From positions 1-64,000 of the forward strand of contig CAINMU010000010.1 in assembly GCA_903850885.1 (NCBI GenBank): a DNA stretch of 64,000 nt. The letters are read 5' to 3'. Shown here one piece after another: positions 27,355 through 35,842 of this stretch (positions within the stretch are counted from its first letter, which is position 1; every line of letters begins with the position of its first letter). The notes under the pieces are model-generated. The model saw only the letters and a program-made list of their open reading frames with translations, ran no database searches and had not been told where the DNA came from. Made by a program: the position numbers and the translations under genes. The DNA comes from an uncultured Opitutia bacterium. Its GTDB lineage: Bacteria > Verrucomicrobiota > Verrucomicrobiia > Opitutales > UBA953.

Positions 27355-28185
27355 TTATTCGGTCGGAGGATTAGATTCTTTGCCTTTGGCATGACGGGCG
27401 CGTTTACGAGCCATGAAGCCGTCGGCGCGGGGCTTGGGGGTCGCGGCGAACCAAGCCATCACCAAGGGAGTTACTTCGGATAAATGAAGCGGAGGCTGTC
27501 CCAAGATGCCTGGAAAACGGAAGCAATGTTCGACCCGGGGCTGGAGGTCGGGGTCAAGACGTTCGCCAGAAATGAGAAGGGCGAGGTGGCGGGCAGGGAC
27601 CCGAACGGGAGTTCCCAGGTCGATTTTTCGACCCATGTCAGGGGAGAGTGCGACGACGCAGCAACGGTCTTCCACCAGTTTAAGTAAGCCACCCAAAGCC
27701 GCGGCACGCATCAAGCGCAGGTTTTCCATCGAACCGCGGGATAGGTTCCAAACTGCGGGATGAAAGGCGATTTTTTCCGTACCGGATGAGAGCAGGAGAC
27801 GCTTGAGCCCGAAAGCCGCCATCGAGCGGGCGATGGCCGCCAAGTCTTCGGGATTCGTGATACCATCGGCAATGACGATACTTTCATGCGTTTCACGCCA
27901 TTCGGTGAAATCCGAAACCCGCGCCAGGCCGAGATCGGGACGCATGGTCAAGGCGCAGACATCGTCGCAGGGACCTTCGGCGGTCTCAGCCAATTCGATG
28001 GGGCCAACGATGCGGGTTTTTACGCCAAGTTCGGTGAACGCCTTGTTGTGCTCGGCTAAAGAGGGTGCAAAGGCGGCGGTCGCGACGATTTCACGGAGGG
28101 CCTTGGGATGATGCTCCAGGCAGGCTAAAAGTGATTTAATCCCACGGATGACGAGGCGATTAGGATGAGGGTCAGGTGGGGTCAT
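27355..28185 (-). CDS. Divergent SPOUT (TrmH/SpoU) family RNA methyltransferase-like protein
   Basis: 276 aa. An N-terminal substrate-binding-like region (RLVIRGIKSLLACLEHH) precedes the SPOUT core. Motif 1 reads NPEDLAAIARSMAAFG, keeping the Arg; motif 2 reads LLISGERLD. The usual SLNVS of motif 3 is replaced by LHLSEVT. The family 2'-O-methylates rRNA or tRNA ribose, but the altered motif 3 makes activity uncertain. The C-terminus is strongly basic (ARKRARHAKGK), fitting RNA binding. It overlaps the DUF5069 gene by 4 bases. Confidence 0.72.
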   Translation of the reverse strand: MTPPDPHPNRLVIRGIKSLLACLEHHPKALREIVATAAFAPSLAEHNKAFTELGVKTRIVGPIELAETAEGPCDDVCALTMRPDLGLARVSDFTEWRETHESIVIADGITNPEDLAAIARSMAAFGLKRLLLSSGTEKIAFHPAVWNLSRGSMENLRLMRAAALGGLLKLVEDRCCVVALSPDMGRKIDLGTPVRVPARHLALLISGERLDPDLQPRVEHCFRFPGILGQPPLHLSEVTPLVMAWFAATPKPRADGFMARKRARHAKGKESNPPTE

Positions 28186-28655
28186 TTTATGCGGCCTTCA
28201 TCGAAATCAATCATGTCGGCAAAAGAGATAATATCGGTGCGCTGCTCGGCACCCATCTTGCGTTTGGCTTCAGCGAGGGCCTCGCGACCCATTTCGCTCA
28301 TACCTTTTTGGACGAGCTCGCGATTCCAAATAGGCACACGCAGGTCGGCCGGAAAGACCGCCAGGAGTCTGGCATCAAGGTCCTCGGGGCTAACGGACTC
28401 CCGGACACATTGAACGATGGTTTCAGGTTCGACCCCGAGATGCAGGCAAAGAAAACGGTCGAAGCCCTTACAGAAGTTCCGCTGGTAGGATTTGGGTAAA
28501 TCACCCGTGAGATGTTTGCGGGCTTTAGCAAGGAAGCGTGGCAAGTGAAGCAGGCCGGTAGCAGGATGCGGAACGTAAGAGGAAGGCAGGTCGTAGCAGA
28601 TCTCGCCCGTGGCCTCGGAGTAGCCCAACTTGGGGTTTGGCGCTGAATCGGTCAT
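28182..28655 (-). CDS. DUF5069 family protein
   Basis: 157 aa. The segment LPRFLAKARKHLTGDLPKSY followed by NFCKGFDRFLCLHLGVEP matches the DUF5069 pattern; the function of that domain is unknown. The protein is small, soluble and without a signal peptide. Start and stop codons overlap the upstream lipoprotein gene and the downstream SPOUT gene by 4 bases each, so translation is probably coupled. Confidence 0.75.
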   Translation of the reverse strand: MTDSAPNPKLGYSEATGEICYDLPSSYVPHPATGLLHLPRFLAKARKHLTGDLPKSYQRNFCKGFDRFLCLHLGVEPETIVQCVRESVSPEDLDARLLAVFPADLRVPIWNRELVQKGMSEMGREALAEAKRKMGAEQRTDIISFADMIDFDEGRIK

Positions 28656-29242
28656 GGCTGCTTGGGCGGAGTAGGGATGACGCTAGGGCGTATCCATGTG
28701 CTGATGTCGTGTGCGGCATTAGCGAGGTTTTTTGATTGAGCTCGGACGAACTCAGCCGGATTTGGCGAATTCATGACGGTCGACCAAGCGCTGGTTTTCT
28801 CACGGATGACTTCACCGGCAGAATTTTCTAACCGGAAATGGATGCGAAGGGTGGCGTCTTTCGGTGCCTGGACGGCCATCCGCTCGACGGTGACCAGAAG
28901 GACAAGGTGGTCAGCGGGGGGAGCAAGCAAGGTCGTCGAAATCCCGTTGATCGACGCTAAGTGATTCGCAATGGCTTCGGAAATAAGACGGTCAAGGGGG
29001 GCGATCCAGCGATGCGAGTCTTCGATTCGGACCCAGCCGGCATCATCCAGCATGACCAGATTGGGGCGGCGGAGAGCGGGAGGAATCGAGGCCCGGGTGA
29101 CGAAGACGACCGGCCCTGCATTTGCGGCGGCCGCCTGAGGTGAACTAAATTGGTAAAAAGCGACCGCTTCGCTTTTTTTATCAAAGACGATACATCCCGG
29201 CAAGCAGAGTAGTGCGGCTAAGAGTATGCAGAGTCGGGTCAT
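28652..29242 (-). CDS. ABC-type transport auxiliary lipoprotein (PqiC-like)
   Basis: 196 aa. The signal peptide ends in the lipobox LPGC. The rest fits the ABC_trans_aux/PqiC domain found with MCE systems, with the typical RRPNLVMLDDAGWVRIEDSHRWIAPLD stretch. PqiC-like lipoproteins sit at the outer membrane and complete an MCE tunnel. The gene overlaps the MCE gene by 4 bases, which supports one machine. Confidence 0.83.
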   Translation of the reverse strand: MTRLCILLAALLCLPGCIVFDKKSEAVAFYQFSSPQAAAANAGPVVFVTRASIPPALRRPNLVMLDDAGWVRIEDSHRWIAPLDRLISEAIANHLASINGISTTLLAPPADHLVLLVTVERMAVQAPKDATLRIHFRLENSAGEVIREKTSAWSTVMNSPNPAEFVRAQSKNLANAAHDISTWIRPSVIPTPPKQP

Positions 29243-30276
29243 TTCGCTTCAGGTTTTTCGACAGCCTTAATCACGGTCGGGGCGATGGCCTTGCTTCTTC
29301 CCTGAATGATGGTTTCAGGATTACGTTCGATGAAGTCAGCCAGCGATCTGATCGCCTGGGCGGCATCGGATACGTCGGCCAAGGCCTGATCAAGGTCACG
29401 GCGCGCAGGCGAGCCTGGCTTAGTTAGGGTCCGGAGGTTTTCGGAAGTTTCATTCAGACGATCGAGCGCCTTGCGGCCGGCGGTGGCCATACCCTTGATG
29501 TCATCGGCTACGGGATCGACCTTGGTGGTCAGCCGCTTGACCAGGCCATCGATCCCGCGCATGGCCGTCGAGAAATCCGCGATGGCCTTAGTGACAGCTG
29601 GATCACCTGTCACCTGAGCGATATTAGAAGATGCCAGAACGAGATTAGTATTAATTTTTTCAAATTCGATCTGCGAGGCGCCCTTGTCGAGCCGACCTAA
29701 GATCGAGTCCACTTTCTTGGTGATGGAAACGAAGTCGACCCGGCTTAGTTGGTCGAGGGTTTGAGAGACGGCTCGGGTAAGCGCCCCGAGGTTGGACGGC
29801 TGGGTGGGGATTTCGGCAGATTCCCCTTTCAAATCGTGGAGCTTATAAGCGGTGTCCGGGAAGTAATCCAGTTCGACGTAAAGGACGCCGGTGATGACGG
29901 ATTGCTGTTGGAGTTTGGCGCGCAGGCCTTTCTCGATGGATAGGCGCAAACCATTTTTCTCCAGAAGAGCTTGGTCGAGGCCGCGACGCGTCAAGAGGTC
30001 GGAGGCGAACTCCATCACCACGGGCACCGAGTAATCCGCTGCCCCTTGGGCGGTAGTACGGAGCAGCACCTGAGAAACCTTGCCGATGGTGACGCCCCTG
30101 AACTTAACGGGCGCACCGATATCGAGGCCGCTCACGGAGTCATCGAAATAGGAAATCGCAGTCGGTTTAACTCCCGAAAATGAGCCCGCGCCCAAAAGCA
30201 CAAAAGCGAGGGTAAAGAGAACAATCCCCCCTACGACAAAGGCACCAATTAAGGTTTTGTTGGCTGATCGTCGCAT
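29239..30276 (-). CDS. mlaD: MCE-domain protein, MlaD-like lipid transport component
   Basis: 345 aa. One N-terminal transmembrane helix (TLIGAFVVGGIVLFTLAFVLLG) is followed by a single MCE domain (about 40-115; GLDIGAPVKFRGVTIGKVSQV), then a long helical C-terminal region up to about residue 340. MlaD rings bind phospholipids and bridge inner and outer membrane together with MlaEF. The neighbours are MlaF upstream and the auxiliary lipoprotein downstream. The helical tail is longer than in E. coli MlaD, as in many non-enterobacterial forms. Confidence 0.9.
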   Translation of the reverse strand: MRRSANKTLIGAFVVGGIVLFTLAFVLLGAGSFSGVKPTAISYFDDSVSGLDIGAPVKFRGVTIGKVSQVLLRTTAQGAADYSVPVVMEFASDLLTRRGLDQALLEKNGLRLSIEKGLRAKLQQQSVITGVLYVELDYFPDTAYKLHDLKGESAEIPTQPSNLGALTRAVSQTLDQLSRVDFVSITKKVDSILGRLDKGASQIEFEKINTNLVLASSNIAQVTGDPAVTKAIADFSTAMRGIDGLVKRLTTKVDPVADDIKGMATAGRKALDRLNETSENLRTLTKPGSPARRDLDQALADVSDAAQAIRSLADFIERNPETIIQGRSKAIAPTVIKAVEKPEAK

Positions 30277-30278
30277 GG

Positions 30279-31037
30279 TCAGGTTAGACAGGCTTGGGTA
30301 AAGAAAGCGTGGGCTTTGGGTGTGAAATCAGGTCGCAGGAAATCGCGCGGCGGAGCGTAGGCGCTCATCGTGCCCGTGTCAGGGTCAAGGTAAACGCAGA
30401 AGTCTGCCGTGCGTAAGATGCTGGGCACCTCGTGACTTACGAGGACAATGGTGGTACCGAAGGATTCGCGGAGTTTGAGGATTAATTCATCAATACGGCC
30501 AGAAGTGACCGGATCTAAGCCGGCGCTGGGTTCGTCGAGGAAAATGATTTCAGGATCAAGGGCCATGGCGCGGGCGATTCCCGCTCGCTTCATCATCCCG
30601 CCGCTGATCTCGGAGGGAAGTTTTTCCATGGCATCAGCCAGGCCGACGAGGGCTAGCTTATATTCGGCCAGCTGCCGGATCTCCCGCTTAGGCGCCCGGA
30701 GAAATTCCCGCATCGGCATTTCGACGTTTTCGCGCAAAGTGAGAGAGGAGAAAAGGGCAGCGCCTTGGAAAAGGAACCCAAGCCGACGCAGGGTCGCTTC
30801 CCGCAAGGCTTGATCAGCGAGCGCTAAATCAACCCCCATGAGCATGGATTTCCCGGCCAAAGGTTCGTCGAGTCCGCTCAGGGCACGCATGAGGGTGCTC
30901 TTGCCGCAACCGCTCGGGCCGACGACCGCGAGGATTTTTCCGGCCGTCAGACGGAAATTGATCCGATCCATAATCGCCTTACTCCCGTGGCCGATTGAAA
31001 GGTTTTCGCTGACCAAGATATCTTCCTTGGTACTCAT
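30279..31037 (-). CDS. mlaF: MlaF-like ABC transporter ATPase
   Basis: 252 aa from the ATG at 31037, which overlaps the permease stop codon by one base (TGATG); the longer track ORF reads into the permease gene. Walker A is GPSGCGKST, the signature is SGGMMKR, and Walker B is EIIFLDEPSAGLDP. SGGMMKR-type signatures are typical of MCE-system ATPases. It powers lipid movement between the membranes with the MlaE-like permease. Confidence 0.93.
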   Translation of the reverse strand: MSTKEDILVSENLSIGHGSKAIMDRINFRLTAGKILAVVGPSGCGKSTLMRALSGLDEPLAGKSMLMGVDLALADQALREATLRRLGFLFQGAALFSSLTLRENVEMPMREFLRAPKREIRQLAEYKLALVGLADAMEKLPSEISGGMMKRAGIARAMALDPEIIFLDEPSAGLDPVTSGRIDELILKLRESFGTTIVLVSHEVPSILRTADFCVYLDPDTGTMSAYAPPRDFLRPDFTPKAHAFFTQACLT

Positions 31038-32131
31038 CAGAACTTGAAGAGATTGAAGAGCACTGCGAAAATGGCGTCCGCGATGACGATGAGCGTAATA
31101 CCCAGCACGGCCGCCGAAGTAGCCGCTTCGCCGACGCCGAGGGCGGAACGATGCGCGACGGAACCGCGATAACATCCGGCCCAAGCCGCGATGAAACCAA
31201 AGGCGATGGATTTAATGAAGCCCACGAGGAAGCTCTTGAAGGTGATGGCGAGGATGACTTGGGTAAGGTATTGTTCGACGCTAAGATCACCCGCACAAGC
31301 CACCACCATGCCGCCGAGCACCCCAATGAATGTCGCAAACAATGATAACAGCGGAATCATCAGCGTCACGGCGATGATACGTGGGATGGCCAGGTATTCG
31401 ATCGGGTTAAGGCCGAGGGCGCGCAAGGCGTCGGTTTCCTGACTTAGATTCATGCTCCCCAGTTGAGACGCAAAAGAAGTGGAAGTTCGACCACATGCAA
31501 TAATGCCCGTCATCAAGGCGCCCATCTCCCGAGTCATCGCCAGAGACACTAGGTTAGCGACATAAACCGTTGCACCCAACTGCCGTAATTGAATCAAGCC
31601 GACATAGGCCATGATCAGCCCGGTGAGAAAACCGAGGAGCGCCACGATCGGCAGCGCATCGACCCCGGCGGTCTGCAGCTGCAAAGGTAAGTCTGACCAA
31701 TTTACTTTGGCTCGACCGAAGACCGAGCGGATAAAGCCTAAAGCGGTATTGCCAATATGATCGAAGGCGCGCGACCAGGAGGACGAACTGTCGACCCCCC
31801 AATTGCCGAAACGTTCGAGGACATTGATGTCAGCGGAAGGGCTTTCGTTAACGGAGGCTTTTTCTGCCAATTGAACTAACGCCTGCAGGCGCGGCGGAAG
31901 GGCGGCCAGATCGATGTGACGAATGTTCTTAAAATTGCCGTAAAGCCAAGAGGGCAGGGAAGAATCGAAACCTCCGAGGTCTTCCGCCCTAACCCGGACT
32001 TTATCGCCCTTGACGATGATATCGGGAAGTTCTTCGTGCAGAGACCAGACCCCGCCCAAGGTGACCAATGCAGTACCGTCCGCGAGGACTTCCGTCCTAG
32101 CCCATGAAGTGCTTTTGGAAGTTTGGGACAT
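31037..32131 (-). CDS. mlaE: MlaE-like permease with N-terminal STAS-like domain
   Basis: 364 aa from the ATG at 32131. The first ~95 residues form a STAS-like soluble domain (ADGTALVTLGGVWSL through NIRHIDLAALPPRLQAL). The C-terminal ~250 residues are the MlaE/Ttg2B permease, with GRTSTSFASQLGSM and DALRALGLNPIEYLAIPRII. In E. coli the STAS protein MlaB is separate; here it is fused. First gene of the operon; its promoter must lie in the 90-base divergent gap before lpxR. Confidence 0.92.
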   Translation of the reverse strand: MSQTSKSTSWARTEVLADGTALVTLGGVWSLHEELPDIIVKGDKVRVRAEDLGGFDSSLPSWLYGNFKNIRHIDLAALPPRLQALVQLAEKASVNESPSADINVLERFGNWGVDSSSSWSRAFDHIGNTALGFIRSVFGRAKVNWSDLPLQLQTAGVDALPIVALLGFLTGLIMAYVGLIQLRQLGATVYVANLVSLAMTREMGALMTGIIACGRTSTSFASQLGSMNLSQETDALRALGLNPIEYLAIPRIIAVTLMIPLLSLFATFIGVLGGMVVACAGDLSVEQYLTQVILAITFKSFLVGFIKSIAFGFIAAWAGCYRGSVAHRSALGVGEAATSAAVLGITLIVIADAIFAVLFNLFKF

Positions 32132-32221
32132 CCTGACTGTCAAATACTTCGACAGAACATTATTCACAAGTAGAAAGGCGTTGTCCCCCCAGCCATCCAA
32201 GCCTTTGCTTACCCCTCCTCG

Positions 32222-33184
32222 ATGCGGTCTCTTGCGCTCTTCACCTGTCTCTTCCTGGCCGCGGCGGCACAGGCGATTGATTTCGATTCACCTTTACCTA
32301 CAGCCGGCGTGAAAGCCCGGGTATCCTTGATCGAAGAAAATGATAAGTTCAGCCCGAGAAACCTGGACCGATATTATACCCAAGGGATTAAGCTGACCCT
32401 GGCATCTGGCGAGCATGCCTACGCGTCTTTGACCCAAGAGATTAATACTCCGGCCGATACCCTTTCATCGAACCCCAGCTTAGACGATCAACCCTACTCT
32501 GGGGTGGCTTACTTCAGCTACGGATATGGCACCGTCCTAGACCGTGGCGGACGGCGCGACTGCCTGGTATCAGTCGAATTACAATTTGGGATGATTGGTC
32601 CAGCCGCCGGCGGAACTGGAACCCAGAATAACTTTCACCATTTAGTCGGACTAAAACCGGCCGCCGGCTGGCGAACGCAAATCCCCAATGAACCCGTCGT
32701 GAATTTGAACGGTGAGTTTCGCCGGCGTTTCAATTTAGATGCAATCGACCGGGGGTATCGCGACTTGATTGTCCGATCGTTGCTCGATCTTGGCACGATT
32801 CGCACCGAATTCATCGTGGGCATGCAACTGCGCTTAGGCCTGAACCTGGACCGATCCTGGGGGCATTCGTATATTCGGCATTCCAACGGCTACGACCCTA
32901 TCTTTGTCCCCGAGGCCAACGACCTGTCGCCTGATTTTTCCGCATGGGGCTTCGCGGATACGCAACTCGAAGTCGTCGTGCATAATTACTCCATCGATGG
33001 CACGAGTCTCAGCGCATCTCGCGGCGTGACCCGTCGACCCGTCGTCTTACAATTCGCCCTCGGGGCCACCTTCCAACTTAAAGCCGTTTCCGCCAGCTTC
33101 TTCACCGCCGTACGTTCGGCCGAATTCGACACCCAGGACGGGATGCATTTCTACGGCGGCTTCAAAGGAGATTTACGCTACTAA
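32222..33184 (+). CDS. lpxR: LpxR-like lipid A 3-O-deacylase, outer-membrane beta-barrel
   Basis: 320 aa with a signal peptide (MRSLALFTCLFLAAAAQA). Motifs match the LpxR family: SLIEENDKF, DRYYTQGIKLTL, a QPYSGVAYFSYG version of the RPYAG block, and GPAAGGTGTQNNFHHLVG. LpxR removes the 3'-acyloxyacyl chain of lipid A at the outer membrane. It is divergent from the Mla-type operon and followed 2 bases later by the Ppx/GppA gene. Calling it LpxR is confident at family level; activity is untested. Confidence 0.85.
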   Translation: MRSLALFTCLFLAAAAQAIDFDSPLPTAGVKARVSLIEENDKFSPRNLDRYYTQGIKLTLASGEHAYASLTQEINTPADTLSSNPSLDDQPYSGVAYFSYGYGTVLDRGGRRDCLVSVELQFGMIGPAAGGTGTQNNFHHLVGLKPAAGWRTQIPNEPVVNLNGEFRRRFNLDAIDRGYRDLIVRSLLDLGTIRTEFIVGMQLRLGLNLDRSWGHSYIRHSNGYDPIFVPEANDLSPDFSAWGFADTQLEVVVHNYSIDGTSLSASRGVTRRPVVLQFALGATFQLKAVSASFFTAVRSAEFDTQDGMHFYGGFKGDLRY

Positions 33185-33186
33185 TC

Positions 33187-34110
33187 ATGACTAAGATCGC
33201 TGTTATTGATGTCGGTTCCAATTCGATCAAGGTAGCCGTCGCTGATGGGCAAACCCAACAGGAGATTGGCCGCAGTTCGGAATCAATCCGGTTGTTCCAA
33301 CCCGGAGACGAAGCCGCACTCCTCCCCTCAGCTATCATGGATGAAGCCGTTGAGGGCATCGATCGGCTGATAGCCGTCGCCAGAGGGCATGGCGCAACCC
33401 GTATCGTGATTCTGGGAACGAGCGCCGTTCGTGACTGTAAGAACCGCGACATATTCTCCTATCGAATCAAGGCCAAGACCGGCTTGGGTTTGACTATTAT
33501 TTCGGGTGAGGTCGAGGCCCGGCTGACCGCGGCTGGCATTCGTTCAGACGCCCTTTATTCCGATTATAAAAATATCCTAGCTTTCGATCTCGGCGGCGGG
33601 AGTCTGGAGGTGATGGCGCTGAGGGGAAAGCAGTGCACCTTAGCGCGCAGTTTTGCCCTTGGTTCGGTGCGACTGACCCACGGTTATCTCCGCGGGGGCT
33701 TAGGCGCAGTAGATGAACATGACCAATCTTCGATTCGTTCGCACCTGCTTAACACCTTAAGTACGATCATCCCCAGCAAGGCGGCCGAAAACTTCTTGAT
33801 CATCGGAGCCGGCGGAGCTTTCGCCAGCATCGCTCTTTATTTAAGCGCGATCGGAGAAGCACCCATCGGAGGGCGGCTGCCTCTTTTAAGGATAAGGGAA
33901 TTAAAAGACAAATTATGCGCGTTGAACATCCAAGAACGTCAAAGTGTTCCCGGCCTACCTAAGGACCGCCTTGATATCATGCCAGCAGCCTTAGTCACCT
34001 TATGCACCTTAGCTGACCTGACTGGAGCCGAGGCCTTTCATCTGACGCACCGCGGCGTTCGTCATGGAATGATGGAACTGATGCTTGGCCCATCGGGCGA
34101 CCAGTTATGA
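33187..34110 (+). CDS. Ppx/GppA phosphatase family protein
   Basis: 307 aa. The ASKHA nucleotide-binding signatures are clear: VIDVGSNSIKVAVADG at the N-terminus and ILAFDLGGGSLEVMAL in the middle, with GSVRLTHGYLRGG. Members hydrolyse polyphosphate or guanosine pentaphosphate in stress control. At 307 aa it is the short form, without the C-terminal HD domain of E. coli Ppx/GppA. It overlaps the SCO gene by 4 bases. Confidence 0.88.
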   Translation: MTKIAVIDVGSNSIKVAVADGQTQQEIGRSSESIRLFQPGDEAALLPSAIMDEAVEGIDRLIAVARGHGATRIVILGTSAVRDCKNRDIFSYRIKAKTGLGLTIISGEVEARLTAAGIRSDALYSDYKNILAFDLGGGSLEVMALRGKQCTLARSFALGSVRLTHGYLRGGLGAVDEHDQSSIRSHLLNTLSTIIPSKAAENFLIIGAGGAFASIALYLSAIGEAPIGGRLPLLRIRELKDKLCALNIQERQSVPGLPKDRLDIMPAALVTLCTLADLTGAEAFHLTHRGVRHGMMELMLGPSGDQL

Positions 34111-34979
34111 AATCAGTCCCTCTCATCTTAGGTCTCTTACTCGGCTGCCAAGCCTTGCTTGCCGCCGATTCTACGCAGGTATCAACCGCATTGATTGTTA
34201 AGCAGGACCAGAAAGGAAGCACGGCGGAAATCCAACTTCTCAGCCCCTCGGGAGAACCCATCAAGTCCCCGATGCGTAAAATCAAGTTTTCCAGCGGGGA
34301 TAATAATATCGCCTGGGAGGGTCGCCGTGTCCGCTTTGAAATCAGCACCGCCACTGATCCTGAATTCGCATTAAGGGTCTTTCCCGTTGAGCCTGAATCC
34401 GTGCGCCAAATTGCCGAAATTACCGATGCCTTGCATCTCGAAACCCTGGATAAGGGTCGGTTGGTGACCCGTATGCCGTCCGAACTCGTACCTAACATGG
34501 CCCTGTGGGATCAGACCGCCAAATTAGTGACCAAGAAAGACATGCTGGGAGCGCCCCTGGCGATAAACTTTATTTTCACGAGCTGCCGCAATGCACGCAT
34601 GTGCCCAGCTTCGACCCAAGCGATGAAGAACCTGGCAGACGAGTTAGATAAAGATGCCAGCCTAGCAGCGGTTCGCTTGCTTAGCATCACCTTCGACCCG
34701 GAGAACGATTCCCCCGGGGTCTTGAAGGCCTATGCGGACGGTTACCAAATCAACCCTCAACGACACCGCTTCCTGACGGGTGACTCCTCGCAAATCAAAG
34801 ACCTGATGAAACATTATGGTATCTTAACCGTGCGCGACGATGGTACGATTGTTCATAACGCCGCCTTGATCATCGTCAGCGCCGAAGGCCGGATTGTGAG
34901 ACGCAAGGAAGGGGCGGTATTTGATCCCGTCGAAGTCGCTCAAACCTTTGCCCAACTCCAGGCACCCACCCATAAATGA
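34107..34979 (+). CDS. SCO1/SenC-like protein
   Basis: 290 aa with a signal peptide (MKSVPLILGLLLGCQALLA). The C-terminal thioredoxin-fold domain (about 150-285) has TSCRNARMCPAST, the C-x5-C variant of the SCO copper site, and LSITFDPENDSPGVL. The N-terminal ~110 residues form a separate domain (FALRVFPVEPESV region). SCO proteins load copper into cytochrome oxidase or reduce cysteines in the CuA site. The next gene, overlapping by 4 bases, codes a His-rich exported protein, which supports a copper role. Confidence 0.82.
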   Translation: MKSVPLILGLLLGCQALLAADSTQVSTALIVKQDQKGSTAEIQLLSPSGEPIKSPMRKIKFSSGDNNIAWEGRRVRFEISTATDPEFALRVFPVEPESVRQIAEITDALHLETLDKGRLVTRMPSELVPNMALWDQTAKLVTKKDMLGAPLAINFIFTSCRNARMCPASTQAMKNLADELDKDASLAAVRLLSITFDPENDSPGVLKAYADGYQINPQRHRFLTGDSSQIKDLMKHYGILTVRDDGTIVHNAALIIVSAEGRIVRRKEGAVFDPVEVAQTFAQLQAPTHK

Positions 34980-35842
34980 GTAAATCACGACAAGTCGGAC
35001 TCATTACCCTCTTGGCCTTCTTGGGTTATCTGGCCCTAAGTTTACTGCCAGATACTCATTGTGCCCTCCTGCATGGGGCGCATGAACCTCTCCTCGTCCG
35101 CGGGGTCGAGTTTTGCGGAATCAACGAAGAGGCAAATTATTACTCCCCGAAAAAAATGCGGTTCCCCGTAAAAATGGAACTTACCCTAAATGCGAATGGA
35201 CTAAGCTTCCTTTGGTTAAAAGGCGAAGACGATCGACCGATGCTTGATTACGAAATATCACTTTCACACACCCAAAAAATACATCTGCATTTACGACAGG
35301 TTCAAGGGGCGCGGGCCTACGTGCACCTTCACCCGACCCCCACCGAGGATGGGCGATGGAGTTTTGAGCTGCCGACGGAATTTTCAACAGACAAGGCCGG
35401 CGAGATGCTACAAGCTTTTGCGGACTTCATCCCGCGCCGCAGCGAAAGAGTGATGTTGGCGGAATGTACCGCCCTATTACCGCTAAAGGCACGCGCGAGC
35501 GTCCCTGTGGCCCCAAACCTGAGCCTGATTAGCCACACGTCCAACACCGACCGAACCGGCGAAACGGCTCTGATCAGGGTTAAATTAGCGGGTAAAGACA
35601 ATCAGGCCGTGAAGCTATTGCCATTGATGGGTTCTTTAGGCCATGCGGTATTATTCGGCGATCCGGGGAGCAACTCTGGCTATGCGCATATGCATCCTTC
35701 GCTTGAAGGGGGTGAATACGACGAGCAACCCTCGCTTTCATTCCGATTAAAGCTGCCCGCTCCCGGCGATTACGATTTTTGGTTAAATGTCAATGACGGC
35801 GCGAATCAGTATCTCCGCTTTACGTTGACGGTTACGAAGTAA
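34976..35842 (+). CDS. Membrane-anchored His-rich protein, possible copper handling
   Basis: 288 aa. One N-terminal hydrophobic segment (QVGLITLLAFLGYLALSLL) would anchor or export it. Two similar beta-type modules carry His motifs: KIHLHLRQVQGARAYVHLHP and, near the C-terminus, LGHAVLFGDPGSNSGYAHMHP. The paired H-x-H and HxHP patterns resemble exported modules found near copper genes, but I cannot name the family. Coupling to the SCO gene (4-base overlap) is the main functional clue. Confidence 0.65.
   Translation: MSKSRQVGLITLLAFLGYLALSLLPDTHCALLHGAHEPLLVRGVEFCGINEEANYYSPKKMRFPVKMELTLNANGLSFLWLKGEDDRPMLDYEISLSHTQKIHLHLRQVQGARAYVHLHPTPTEDGRWSFELPTEFSTDKAGEMLQAFADFIPRRSERVMLAECTALLPLKARASVPVAPNLSLISHTSNTDRTGETALIRVKLAGKDNQAVKLLPLMGSLGHAVLFGDPGSNSGYAHMHPSLEGGEYDEQPSLSFRLKLPAPGDYDFWLNVNDGANQYLRFTLTVTK

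Noticed and set aside
31037-31184. Extended N-terminus of the MlaF ORF (49 Arg-rich residues)
   Set aside because: It lies inside the permease gene, and an ATG at the permease stop codon gives a normal-length ATPase.
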